NCBI GenBank assembly: GCA_002855745.1
Contig: NDWX01000003.1
Location: forward strand, 1 to 64,000
Origin: Thermofilum sp. NZ13
GTDB taxonomy: Archaea; Thermoproteota; Thermoprotei; Thermofilales; Thermofilaceae
DNA length: 64,000 bases
Reading direction: 5' to 3'
Below are positions 1 to 7,776 of this stretch, piece by piece. The notes under the pieces are model-generated. The model made no database searches and was not told where the DNA came from. It was given only the letters and a program-made list of their open reading frames with translations. The position numbers and the translations under genes are program-made. Position 1 is the first letter of the stretch. Each line of letters begins with the position of its first letter.

Positions 1-72
1 AGCCTCATCCATGAAGCTCACAGCAGCGCCGCGAGGAGGAACGCCGCTGCTGTGAGCTTCATGGATGAGGCT
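1..72. repeat. Perfect 28-bp inverted repeat at the window edge
   Basis: Bases 1-28 are the exact reverse complement of bases 45-72, with a 16-base spacer. The repeat lies inside the 3' part of the nuoL-like gene, and the inverted arm introduces its stop codon at 18-20. The second arm (45-72) fits the expected protein, but the first arm does not continue the family sequence. The simplest reading is a fold-back assembly or amplification artefact at a contig end. A real hairpin insertion is less likely. Confidence 0.9.
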
Positions 73-1277
73 AGGCCACCCATGTCGTCTATGAAGCGGC
101 TGTGCACCGCGTGTATCACCGCTCCGGCCGCCAGGAAGAGCGCCGCCTTGAAAACCGCGTGGCTCATCAGGTGGGCTAGACCCGCTGTGAGGCCGCCTAT
201 CGACCCAAGGGCCAGGGTGCCCACGGCTACGCCCATGAACATGTATCCCAGCTGGCTCGCCGTAGAGAACGCTAGGATGAGCTTCAGCTCCCTGCTGACG
301 AGCGCCATCGTAGCCATCATGAACGCCGTGAAGGCGCCGATAAGGGCGAGGCTCTCGAGGAAAGAGGGTATGGCTTGCGGCGCGCCAGCGGCTGCCAGCG
401 CCGCGTGGGCGGCCACGAGGATCGGGGCGAAGCGGAGAAGGAAGTACACGCCCGCCTTGACCATCGTAGCGGCGTGGATCAGAGCACTGACAGAGGTTGG
501 GCCGGTCATCGCGGTGACGAGCCACTCGTGGAAGGGGAACTGGGCGCTCTTGGCCATGGCGCCGAGGAAGAGCAGCCAGAGGAAAGCGGGCAGGACACCC
601 CTAGTGAGCAGGCTTGCGGCCCACGTGCCCCGCGCGACCTCGCTCAGGAGCGTTGTCCCGAGGAGCGTGTGCAGCGTCGCGACCCCGAATACCATGCCGA
701 CGTCGCCTAGCCTCGTGAAGACTAGGGCTCTGAGCCCTGAGTGGCTGGGCTCGAACCACATGGGCACGCCTAGCGCCCTGCGGCCTGGGTCTCCGACCCA
801 CCTCTCTTCCTCGTCTGTGAACCAGTGGCCGATCAGCGCGTAGCTCGCAAGGCCTGTGCCCTCCCAACCTATGAACATGGTGAGGAGGTTGTCTGAGAGG
901 ATGAGGAGCATCATGCTGCCGACGAAGAACGTGAAGAAGAGCCAGTACCTCGTCTCTCCCCCTTCTCCGCGCATGTACTCGTAGCTGTAGACCGCTATGA
1001 GGAAGCTGAGCCAGGAGACCACGGCCGCCATGATCGAGGAGAGGCCGTCGAAGAGCACGCCGATGTTGACGCCCAGGGTTTTGACCCACTGGTAGTGCGC
1101 TTGGACCTCGTGGCCCTGAGCCACCTCTAGGAGGCCGACGGTCGAGGCTAGGGCTGAGAGTAGGAGCGCGGTGATGGAGACCAGTGACTTGGCTCGCCAG
1201 GACGACTTGCTGAGCACCATTACGGTTGCGGTCGCGAGGTAGGGTGCGAGCCAGGCTAGTAGTAGCGCTTCCTGCAA
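18..1277 (-). CDS. nuoL: NuoL/MrpA-like antiporter subunit of complex I, 3'-truncated
   Basis: This is a membrane antiporter-like subunit thought to move protons or sodium in a complex I-type assembly. The 419 residues are almost entirely transmembrane helices. Family hallmarks are visible: GWEGTGLASY near residue 140, KSAQFPFHEWL near 245 and PTSVSALIHAATMVKAGVY near 260. Full-length NuoL proteins exceed 600 residues, and the sequence stops in the middle of a helix (FLLAAL) where the adjacent paralogue at 9076-10755 continues. The stop lies in the inverted repeat at the window edge, so the truncation is probably artificial. It is the last visible gene of the nuo operon, 14 nt after nuoM. The start is the Met at 1277. 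Confidence 0.85.
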   Translation of the reverse strand: MQEALLLAWLAPYLATATVMVLSKSSWRAKSLVSITALLLSALASTVGLLEVAQGHEVQAHYQWVKTLGVNIGVLFDGLSSIMAAVVSWLSFLIAVYSYEYMRGEGGETRYWLFFTFFVGSMMLLILSDNLLTMFIGWEGTGLASYALIGHWFTDEEERWVGDPGRRALGVPMWFEPSHSGLRALVFTRLGDVGMVFGVATLHTLLGTTLLSEVARGTWAASLLTRGVLPAFLWLLFLGAMAKSAQFPFHEWLVTAMTGPTSVSALIHAATMVKAGVYFLLRFAPILVAAHAALAAAGAPQAIPSFLESLALIGAFTAFMMATMALVSRELKLILAFSTASQLGYMFMGVAVGTLALGSIGGLTAGLAHLMSHAVFKAALFLAAGAVIHAVHSRFIDDMGGLASSMKLTAAAFLLAALL

Positions 1278-1291
1278 CGTCCTTCACCCTT

Positions 1292-2815
1292 TTAGCCGCG
1301 GATCACCTGCGATAGCTGAGTCACTAGGGGGTCTATTAGGGGGGATGCGAGCAGGAAGGAGGCGATGCCCATTGCCGCTAGGAGGGCTAGGGGCAGTAGG
1401 AGCTGGCTCTTCGCCTCGTGCGCCTCGCTCAAGCGCAGTGGGCCGTAGAATATCCTCCGCATCGTGAGGAAGGCGTAGGCTGTTGAGAGCCCTATGCCCA
1501 CCAGGAGTGCCAGCGCTGTGCCCGTGTACCACGCGGGGCCAGCCTGCAGCGTCCGCTCGACCGCGCCCCTAACTATCAGGTACTCGCTCCAGATGCCGGC
1601 CGTGGGGGGTATGCCCGTGATGTGCATGAAGCCGAGCAGGGCGAGTGCCGCCGTGTAGGGCATCTTCTCGGCGAGTCCTCCCATCTTGGTTATGTCCCGC
1701 AGCCCGTGGTAGGTCGCTATCAGTGCTCCCGCGACGCCGAAGAGGACTGCTTTGCCGAAGGCGTGGACCATGTAGTGCAGGAACGTGCCTGCAACCCCGT
1801 AGGCCGTCACTGTTGAGAGGCCTAGTAGCAGGTAGCCCATCTGGGAGATGCTGCTGTAGGCTAGGAGCCTCTTGAAGTCGGTCTGGCTCAGGGCCATGAG
1901 GCCCCCGTAGATGATCGTGGCTAGGGCCCACACCGTGAGGATGGGGCTGTTGGCGGCGAAGGTGCTGGGGAAGAGGACGTAGACGATCCTGAACATCATG
2001 GCTCCTCCCAGGCCGATGAGGTTGGGGCTCAGGAGGGCTGAGATCGGGGTTGGAGCCTCGGCGTGGGCGTAGGGTAGCCACATGTGGACGCCTAAGACCG
2101 CCAGCTTGACGGAGAGGCCCAGGATCATGAGCCAGAAGGCGTACTGCGCTAGCGCTACCCCCTCGCCCGCCGCGAGCCTGTAGCCGCCCGCAACGTCAAT
2201 GAAGTCGAAGCCCCTCTGGAAGCCCACGGTCAGGGCGCCGATAAGGAACAGCAGGGCGCCGACGTGGGTCCAGAGGAGGTACATTATCGCTATTCTGATC
2301 CTGTCGCCGTAGCCGTAGAAGGCTATAAGGAGGAAGCTCGGGATTAGCGTGAGCTCCAGGAACACGTAGAACTCGATAATGTTCGTGGACAGGACTGCCC
2401 CGATCATGGCCTGCGAGAAGAGCGTGTACAGGAAGTAGTAGGACCCCCAGCCCGGCGGCCTGACGCCCTCATGCTCCATCTCCTCGAAGCGGTGCTCCAT
2501 GTACGGGATGCTGTAGAGAGCGATCAGCGCTGTGGTGATGGCTATCGAGAACGCAACAAGGAAGGAGGGGGCGTCGAGCAGTAGGCCGAATGTTCCGAGC
2601 CCGTCAACTGTGAAGCTTAAGGGGTCTGCCCACGGCTTGCTGGACGCGTGGAGCGCGTAAGCTGCCAGCAGGGATGCTGCCGAAGTAAATAGCGCGAGGG
2701 AGTTGATTGCTCCAGCGGCTTTCTTCCTGTTTCCCAGGAACACTGTTAGGACGGCTGAAGCTAGCGGCGCTAGCACGGCCAGCCATAAAAACGGGACACT
2801 ACTCATTTTCACCAC
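1292..2815 (-). CDS. nuoM: NuoM-like antiporter subunit of complex I
   Basis: This is a 507-residue polytopic membrane protein of the NuoM/MrpD antiporter family, the expected full length. Motifs include EFYVFLELTLIPSFLLI near residue 150, a HMWLPYAHAEAPTPISALL segment near 245 and FKRLLAYSSISQMGYLLLG near 315, containing the lysine and histidine residues that line the ion path in this family. It overlaps the end of nuoK by 17 nt. An alternative Met three codons downstream (2806) would cut the overlap to 8 nt. It presumably acts as one of the ion-translocating modules of the Ni-free complex encoded here. Confidence 0.92.
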   Translation of the reverse strand: MVKMSSVPFLWLAVLAPLASAVLTVFLGNRKKAAGAINSLALFTSAASLLAAYALHASSKPWADPLSFTVDGLGTFGLLLDAPSFLVAFSIAITTALIALYSIPYMEHRFEEMEHEGVRPPGWGSYYFLYTLFSQAMIGAVLSTNIIEFYVFLELTLIPSFLLIAFYGYGDRIRIAIMYLLWTHVGALLFLIGALTVGFQRGFDFIDVAGGYRLAAGEGVALAQYAFWLMILGLSVKLAVLGVHMWLPYAHAEAPTPISALLSPNLIGLGGAMMFRIVYVLFPSTFAANSPILTVWALATIIYGGLMALSQTDFKRLLAYSSISQMGYLLLGLSTVTAYGVAGTFLHYMVHAFGKAVLFGVAGALIATYHGLRDITKMGGLAEKMPYTAALALLGFMHITGIPPTAGIWSEYLIVRGAVERTLQAGPAWYTGTALALLVGIGLSTAYAFLTMRRIFYGPLRLSEAHEAKSQLLLPLALLAAMGIASFLLASPLIDPLVTQLSQVIRG

Positions 2816-3107
2816 CTCTTAAACCCGGAACCTCATAAACATCAACACTCCTAGTCCTCCTGAGGAGGAGGACGAATATCGATATCAGAACACCTACTTC
2901 AACACCGCTGAGAGAGATCGCGAGCAGGGCGAGCGATGAGGCCTCGTCAGGTACTCTGGAGGCCAGCATGAGGAGAGCCAGAAGGGCGCCGTTGAACATC
3001 ACCTCGAGCGATATCAGCGCTTTTACCGCACTCCTGCTCGTGATGGCGCCTAGGGCGCCTAACCCCATGAGAACCGCGGGGACAACAAGCAGTACAGGCG
3101 ACTCCAT
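2799..3107 (-). CDS. nuoK: NuoK-like subunit of complex I
   Basis: This is a 102-residue protein with three transmembrane helices, the size and topology of NuoK/MrpC. It carries the family's two membrane glutamates, in SLEVMFNGALL near residue 35 and SGVEVGVLISIFVLLLRR near 70, which are needed for ion translocation in studied complexes. The gene abuts nuoJ with no spacing and overlaps nuoM, consistent with translational coupling. Confidence 0.92.
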   Translation of the reverse strand: MESPVLLVVPAVLMGLGALGAITSRSAVKALISLEVMFNGALLALLMLASRVPDEASSLALLAISLSGVEVGVLISIFVLLLRRTRSVDVYEVPGLRGGENE

Positions 3108-3614
3108 CTACACCACCTCTCGTGCATCCGAGGAGCCTCCGGACGCGAGCATGACCCCTGCGATGACCAACACGGCCAGGGAGGCCCCAAGGTAGAAAAC
3201 GGCGAGCGGGTGCTCCTCGAAGAGGATCTCCTGCACCCTCGAGGGGTTGAGCGCGGCGACAGGTGTGGTGCCCTGCGAGATGCCTGTGAGGAACAGGTAG
3301 AGCGCCAGCGTCAGCAGGAGCGACGCGAGGGCTGCGGGGGCGAGGGACTTCCTCTCAAACCCACCTGTGCGGCCTATCAGCACGACCCCAAACACCACAA
3401 ACATGACCGTCGCGCCGACGTAGACCAGCGCGTGGAAAACTCCTACGAATCCGTAGCCCAGGAGCGCGATCAAGGACGCGGTTGCGAGGCCGGCCAGCCC
3501 GAGCATGACAGCGGAGTAGAAGTCCTCGCGCGATTTCACGGCAAGGCCCGCGGCCACCACTGCCGCGAGCGACGCTAGGGCCAGGTATACATCAAACAGA
3601 TTAAGCCAGCTCAT
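3108..3614 (-). CDS. nuoJ: NuoJ-like subunit of complex I
   Basis: This is a 168-residue membrane protein with about five helices and the NuoJ hallmark LGYGFVGVFHALVYVGATVM near residue 55. NuoJ has no redox centre and holds the antiporter-like arm together. The start at 3614 overlaps the last codons of nuoI by 14 nt. The C-terminus (LASGGSSDAREVV) is hydrophilic. Confidence 0.9.
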   Translation of the reverse strand: MSWLNLFDVYLALASLAAVVAAGLAVKSREDFYSAVMLGLAGLATASLIALLGYGFVGVFHALVYVGATVMFVVFGVVLIGRTGGFERKSLAPAALASLLLTLALYLFLTGISQGTTPVAALNPSRVQEILFEEHPLAVFYLGASLAVLVIAGVMLASGGSSDAREVV

Positions 3615-4080
3615 GCCTCAACCCCCTCTCCTCGTCAAAAACCGTTTTAAGCCTCCTAGCCCCGCCCGCCACCGCGGGTGAGACGGGCTCCTGCGAGAAC
3701 CTCTCCGGCGGCACTACGAGCTCGTTTAGGGACTCGTAGGCTACGTCGTGGACCTTGGTCATCTCAAGGGCGTTCTGGGGGCATATGTCCACGCAGAAGC
3801 CGCAGAAGATGCACCTCTGGTAGTTGACGCCCGGCCTCCCCTTCCTGTCGGCCTTGGTCCTATACATCTTCATTGCAGAGGCCGGGCATATCATCGCGCA
3901 GAGGCCGCACTGTATGCACCTCTCAGGGTAGTAGCGGATCAGCCCCCTGTAGCCCTCCGGGGGCTCGACATACTCCTCGGGGTAGTAGACCGTGATCCTG
4001 TTGGGGAAGAGCAGGTACTTCAGCCCTGTTGCAACCGCTCTCAAGTGCAGCTTGAATGAGGATACGGGTTTAGACAACAC
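3601..4080 (-). CDS. nuoI: NuoI-like 2x[4Fe-4S] ferredoxin subunit
   Basis: This 159-residue electron-transfer subunit has two ferredoxin motifs, CIQCGLCAMICP near residue 55 and CIFCGFCVDICP near residue 90. Both have the CxxCxxCxxxCP spacing for [4Fe-4S] clusters. It would carry electrons toward the NuoB cluster at the cytoplasmic face of the membrane. The start is GTG at 4080, overlapping nuoH by 11 nt. As no NuoEFG genes are present, ferredoxin or another reduced carrier is the likely electron donor (inference). Confidence 0.93.
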   Translation of the reverse strand: MLSKPVSSFKLHLRAVATGLKYLLFPNRITVYYPEEYVEPPEGYRGLIRYYPERCIQCGLCAMICPASAMKMYRTKADRKGRPGVNYQRCIFCGFCVDICPQNALEMTKVHDVAYESLNELVVPPERFSQEPVSPAVAGGARRLKTVFDEERGLRHELA

Positions 4081-5101
4081 CCACCACCCTTAGGAGTATG
4101 GATATTAAAAGGGAGATTAGAGAGAGCGGCAGGTAAATCCTCCACCCCGCTCTGAGCGCCTGGTCAAGGCGGTACCTGCCGTAAACCGACCTTAGGAAGA
4201 CGATGAAGAGCATTAGGAGGTAGGCCTTGGCGAACAGGAGGACACCTCCGAGGCCGGGGTAGAGGCTGTAGAGCGGGGCAACCACGGGCTCCCAGCCGGA
4301 GAGGAAGAGAAGGGTGTAGATGAGGGTGAAGGAGTAGAGCTTGAGGTACGCTAGGCCCATCCCTATGCCGAATATTATCCCGCTGTACTCCACGTAGGGA
4401 CCAGCCACTATCTCCTGCTCGCCCTCAACGATGTCGAAGGGCAGCTTGCCCGCGCTCATGACCATGCCCACGAAGAACGCGAAGGCGGCCACGGGGTTCA
4501 GGAGAAGGCCGGGGAGCCACTGCCTGGAAACGGCTTCCTCGAGGTCCAGCGTCCCGTAGAGCACGCCCATGGAGAGAGCGCTGATGAAGACGACGGCCTC
4601 GTAGGCCAGACCCATGAACGCCTCCCTGACGGCACCCTGGATGGCGAACTTGTTGTTGGAAGACCACCCCATGAGCAGGACTGAGAGCGGTACAGCCGAG
4701 ATCGCCGCCAGGGCGGCTGGCAGGGAGTAGGGTGATTTTATGGGCGAGAAGCCTGGCGCAGCTGGGATGAAGGCGAAGGGCACTATGGCAAGGGTTAACG
4801 CCAGGACCGGTGCAAACAGGAAAGGTAGCCTGTCAGCGGTGGCGGGGATTATGAACTCCTGGAACATGTAGCGCGTGCCGTCAGCCAGCATCTGCAGCAC
4901 GCCACCGAGCCTCCTTGTCACGTACAGCGGCCCCACGCGCATCTGCACGCGTGCCGCTATCTTCCTCTCAGCCCAGATCACCGTGAGCAGGACGATGAGC
5001 GCTGTCAGCAAGCCCGGGAATACCAGGGGCGCGAAAACCTGCGGGCTGAGGAGGAGCCTCAAAAGCCAGGATAATGCGTCTCCCCAACCCATGCCGATCA
5101 C
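4070..5101 (-). CDS. nuoH: NuoH-like membrane anchor subunit
   Basis: This is a 343-residue protein with about eight membrane helices of the complex I subunit 1 family, which forms the quinone-pocket floor and anchors the peripheral arm. Diagnostic segments are WAERKIAARVQMRVGP near residue 45, GWSSNNKFAIQGAVR near 145 and the acidic loop LPFDIVEGEQEIVAGPYVEYSG near 220. The start codon overlaps the stop of nuoD by 4 nt. Length is typical. Confidence 0.94.
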   Translation of the reverse strand: MIGMGWGDALSWLLRLLLSPQVFAPLVFPGLLTALIVLLTVIWAERKIAARVQMRVGPLYVTRRLGGVLQMLADGTRYMFQEFIIPATADRLPFLFAPVLALTLAIVPFAFIPAAPGFSPIKSPYSLPAALAAISAVPLSVLLMGWSSNNKFAIQGAVREAFMGLAYEAVVFISALSMGVLYGTLDLEEAVSRQWLPGLLLNPVAAFAFFVGMVMSAGKLPFDIVEGEQEIVAGPYVEYSGIIFGIGMGLAYLKLYSFTLIYTLLFLSGWEPVVAPLYSLYPGLGGVLLFAKAYLLMLFIVFLRSVYGRYRLDQALRAGWRIYLPLSLISLLISILLRVVGVV

Positions 5102-6318
5102 CTGTCCGCCTCAGGCGGGAAGTAGTCTAGGCTACCGTAAATCGCCGGGAAGTCCATAAACCTGTGCCCGGGCATCAGGTACCTGAAGAGTATGACGTTG
5201 CGGAAGGAGGGGGTTACGACGCGGAGCCTGTAGGGCTTCGTGGAGCCGTTCCCGGTCACGTGATAGAATATCTCCCCGTGGCCCATCTCCACCCGGCTAA
5301 CCGCGTCACCCTCCGGCAGCTTGAGTGAAGCGAACACTCCGGGGAACTTCACCCTCCCGGTCTTCGCAACCTGCTCGCGGAGAGGAGGCGGGAGGAGGCG
5401 CAGGTACTTTTCCGAGAAGAAGGGGCCGTCGGGGATCTTCCTCAAAACCTGTCGTATGATGCTCATGCTCTGCTTTATCTCCTCGACCCTCACGAGCATC
5501 CTGGCGAGGGCGTCGCCCTCCTCGCGTACCGGCACCTCGAACTCCAGCTCGCTGTAGGCGGCGTAGTCCTCGGCCAGCCTCGCGTCGTATTTGATGCCGC
5601 TGGCCCTCAGGTTCGGCCCGACTATCCCGAGCCTGCTGGCCTCGCTCTTCCTCAGAACACCAACACCCTCGTACCTCGCCCGAACCTGGGGGTTGTCGAG
5701 GAATATCGCCATGTAGTCTCTGAGCCTCTTCTCCATGTACCTTATCGCCTTCTCAGCTTTATCCGCGAAGCCCTGGGGTAGGTCGCGCCTCACCCCGCCG
5801 GGCACGCTGTATGTGTGGGTTAGCCTCGAGCCGGTCAGATCCTCCGCTAGCTGTATCCACACCTCTCTGTCCCCGAAAGCCCACATGAACATTGTTGAGT
5901 GGTTGAGCATGATCCCGGCTATCCCCATCCCGTAGAGGTGGCTGGCGATCCTGTTGATCTCGCTGAGCAGGGTGCGCAGGTACCTGGCTCGTGGGGGCGG
6001 CTCCACGTCCAGCAGCTTCTCGAGCGCGCGTACCAGGCCTAACGTCACGTTGTGGCTGTCGATTATCGTCATCCTCTCGAGGAGCGGTATGGACTTAATG
6101 ACCTCGCGGCCCTCGGCCAGCTTCTCCATGGTGCGGTGGACGTAGCCTATGTCCGGGTCCACGCTCACTATGATGTCCCCCTCAAGGCGTACTATGAAGC
6201 GCATATGCCCTGAAGCGGGGTGCTGAGGACCTATGAAGAGCTCGTACGTTGACTCGTCTCCCTCCTTAGCAATGAGCCTGCTGTAAACCACTCCGCCTGC
6301 CTCACTCGACCTCAACAT
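5098..6318 (-). CDS. nuoD: NuoD-like 49-kDa subunit, without Ni ligands
   Basis: This is a 406-residue homologue of the [NiFe] hydrogenase large subunit family, in the complex I (NuoD) branch. It has the N-terminal GPQHPASGHMRF motif near residue 30. The position that is CxxC in hydrogenases reads LLERMTIIDSHN, and the C-terminus has no DPCxxC motif, so it cannot hold the NiFe centre. This separates it from the true hydrogenase subunit at 13145-14773. It starts at ATG 6318, overlapping nuoC by 17 nt. It is expected to form the quinone or carrier site with NuoB. Confidence 0.95.
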   Translation of the reverse strand: MLRSSEAGGVVYSRLIAKEGDESTYELFIGPQHPASGHMRFIVRLEGDIIVSVDPDIGYVHRTMEKLAEGREVIKSIPLLERMTIIDSHNVTLGLVRALEKLLDVEPPPRARYLRTLLSEINRIASHLYGMGIAGIMLNHSTMFMWAFGDREVWIQLAEDLTGSRLTHTYSVPGGVRRDLPQGFADKAEKAIRYMEKRLRDYMAIFLDNPQVRARYEGVGVLRKSEASRLGIVGPNLRASGIKYDARLAEDYAAYSELEFEVPVREEGDALARMLVRVEEIKQSMSIIRQVLRKIPDGPFFSEKYLRLLPPPLREQVAKTGRVKFPGVFASLKLPEGDAVSRVEMGHGEIFYHVTGNGSTKPYRLRVVTPSFRNVILFRYLMPGHRFMDFPAIYGSLDYFPPEADR

Positions 6319-6781
6319 AGGTACCCTCCTCCACCACCTTGAAATCCTTCCTTAGCGGCGGGGGCCCGGACCAGTCTGGGGGTAGTAGTAGCCTGCGCAG
6401 GTCCGGGTTCCCCTCGAAAACCACCCCGAGCATCTCCCACGTCTCCCTCTCCAGGAGTATGGCGTTTGGCCAAACGTCGATGAGGCTCGGGAGCTTCGGG
6501 TCGTCGCGGGGAACGCGCACCCTTATCTCGACGAGCACGCCTCTCAGGTCCTCGCGGTAGCTTTCAGCGTGGTAGACGACCTCTACGAGCCCCTCCTGAG
6601 GCCAGTCTACACCCTCAACGGAGGCGAGGTGGTCGAAGCCCAGGTTAACTGTCTCCTCCGCGAGCTCGCGCAGCCTATCAGGGGTCGCTCTCACCTTGAC
6701 TACTCCGCGCGCAGCGGCTGCCTCGAACCCCTTTTCCCTCAGCTTCTGCTCAACCAGGCTAACGGGTTCTGCTCCACTCAC
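6302..6781 (-). CDS. nuoC: NuoC-like 30-kDa subunit
   Basis: This is a 159-residue protein with the complex I 30-kDa fold. The family signature is seen as ERETWEMLGVVFEGNPDLRRLLLPPDW near residue 110, followed by PLRKDFKV. It is a structural subunit of the peripheral arm that packs on NuoD. The GTG start at 6781 overlaps nuoB by 23 nt. In the neighbouring hydrogenase operon the equivalent domain is fused to the large subunit; here it is separate. Confidence 0.92.
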   Translation of the reverse strand: MSGAEPVSLVEQKLREKGFEAAAARGVVKVRATPDRLRELAEETVNLGFDHLASVEGVDWPQEGLVEVVYHAESYREDLRGVLVEIRVRVPRDDPKLPSLIDVWPNAILLERETWEMLGVVFEGNPDLRRLLLPPDWSGPPPLRKDFKVVEEGTYVEVE

Positions 6782-7304
6782 CCTTCCTCACCTTCTCCTG
6801 GAGCATCAAAATCGCACGGGCGACTGCTTCAGGCCTGGGCGGGCAACCGGGTATGAAGTACTCGACGGGTAGAATGTCCTTGGGCTTCACGATGTTGTAG
6901 CTGTTGTAGAACAGCCCCCCGTCTATGGCGCACGCGCCCATGGCTATCACGAACTTGGGCCAAGGCATCTGGTCGTAGACTATCTTCGCGGCTTCGCCCA
7001 TCTTCCTCGTGAGCGTTCCCTCGATCACGAGCAGGTTGGTCTGCCTTGGGGAGTTGAAGGGTAGGAATCCGAAGCGCTCCGCGTCGAAGCGTGGCGCGCT
7101 AGCCGCGGCGAACTCGGCTCCGCAGCAGGAAGTGGTGAAGTGGACGGGCCAGAGGCTGAACGCTATAGCCCAGTCGCGTAGGGACCTGATCGGGGTTTTC
7201 TCCACGAGCCACTTTGTGGCCTTCCTGGCGGACTCCTCGATGTTCCCCACAAGCACGAACCCGAAGGGACACGACATAAGCTCATCCTCGGCTAAATCCT
7301 CCAA
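6759..7304 (-). CDS. nuoB: NuoB-like N2-cluster subunit
   Basis: This is a 181-residue protein related to the small subunit of [NiFe] hydrogenases. The four ligands of the terminal [4Fe-4S] cluster are visible: the tandem pair in TSCCGAEF near residue 60, the Cys in GACAIDGG near 123 and the Cys in IPGCPPRPE near 155. It would pass electrons from NuoI to the carrier-binding site. It overlaps nuoA by 13 nt at its start. Confidence 0.95.
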   Translation of the reverse strand: MEDLAEDELMSCPFGFVLVGNIEESARKATKWLVEKTPIRSLRDWAIAFSLWPVHFTTSCCGAEFAAASAPRFDAERFGFLPFNSPRQTNLLVIEGTLTRKMGEAAKIVYDQMPWPKFVIAMGACAIDGGLFYNSYNIVKPKDILPVEYFIPGCPPRPEAVARAILMLQEKVRKGEWSRTR

Positions 7305-7648
7305 TCCTCGATCTTGTCAGACATGGCGACACCCCAGGCGACGACGGGGAGGAGCAGAGCCAGGACCGAGGCTACGGGGATGAGAGAAGCCTTGGAGCTG
7401 GAGAAGGGGAGCAAGTAGAGAAGCACGACCAGGGGCTCGAACCCGAGGTACAGGATCACGTAACCGTAGTACTGGAAAGGCAACCTGGTCTTGGCCTCCC
7501 CGGAGGGCGGGTTGCCTGCCTCGTACCTGACGCGCTTGAACCTGCCCTCTGGACCCCTCTCGAGGATCAACGCCAGCAGTACAACTAACGCGCCCGCAAG
7601 GAGACCTACCGACGTGACGAGGAATAGCGTCGTAGCGGGGCTAGGCAT
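7292..7648 (-). CDS. nuoA: NuoA-like subunit of complex I
   Basis: This is a membrane protein of 118 residues with three predicted helices, the size of NuoA. It shows FKRVRYEAGNPPSGEAKTR in the loop after the first helix and YLGFEPLVVLLYLLPF in the second, matching NuoA organisation. The ATG at 7648 was chosen over an upstream Met at 7726, because the intervening 26 codons cross the AT-rich promoter and a TATA-like box sits 28-36 nt upstream. It is the first gene of the Ni-free complex I operon. Confidence 0.9.
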   Translation of the reverse strand: MPSPATTLFLVTSVGLLAGALVVLLALILERGPEGRFKRVRYEAGNPPSGEAKTRLPFQYYGYVILYLGFEPLVVLLYLLPFSSSKASLIPVASVLALLLPVVAWGVAMSDKIEDWRI

Positions 7649-7675
7649 GAGGCTCCCTTCATACTCCCGCGCCGC

Positions 7676-7684
7676 GTATATAAA
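7676..7684 (-). promoter_or_regulatory. TATA box for the nuoA-L operon
   Basis: On the minus strand TTTATATAC lies 28-36 nt upstream of the nuoA ATG, which predicts a leader of only a few bases. The surrounding 7650-7776 segment is AT-rich and free of genes. A second TATA-like stretch (CTTAAAAAGTG) lies about 35 nt further upstream. The box marks this operon as separately transcribed from the hydrogenase operon that ends at 7777. Confidence 0.6.
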
Positions 7685-7776
7685 CCTTAAGTTACTAGAC
7701 ATATATACACTTTTTAAGTTAGACAATGAACTCAGAACACCTTTCTTTTACATGTATCAGGATTGTCTTTACAAAG

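Noticed and set aside
52-843. Long plus-strand open frame opposite nuoL
   Set aside because: It mirrors transmembrane codons of the real gene on the other strand and has no protein-like family pattern.
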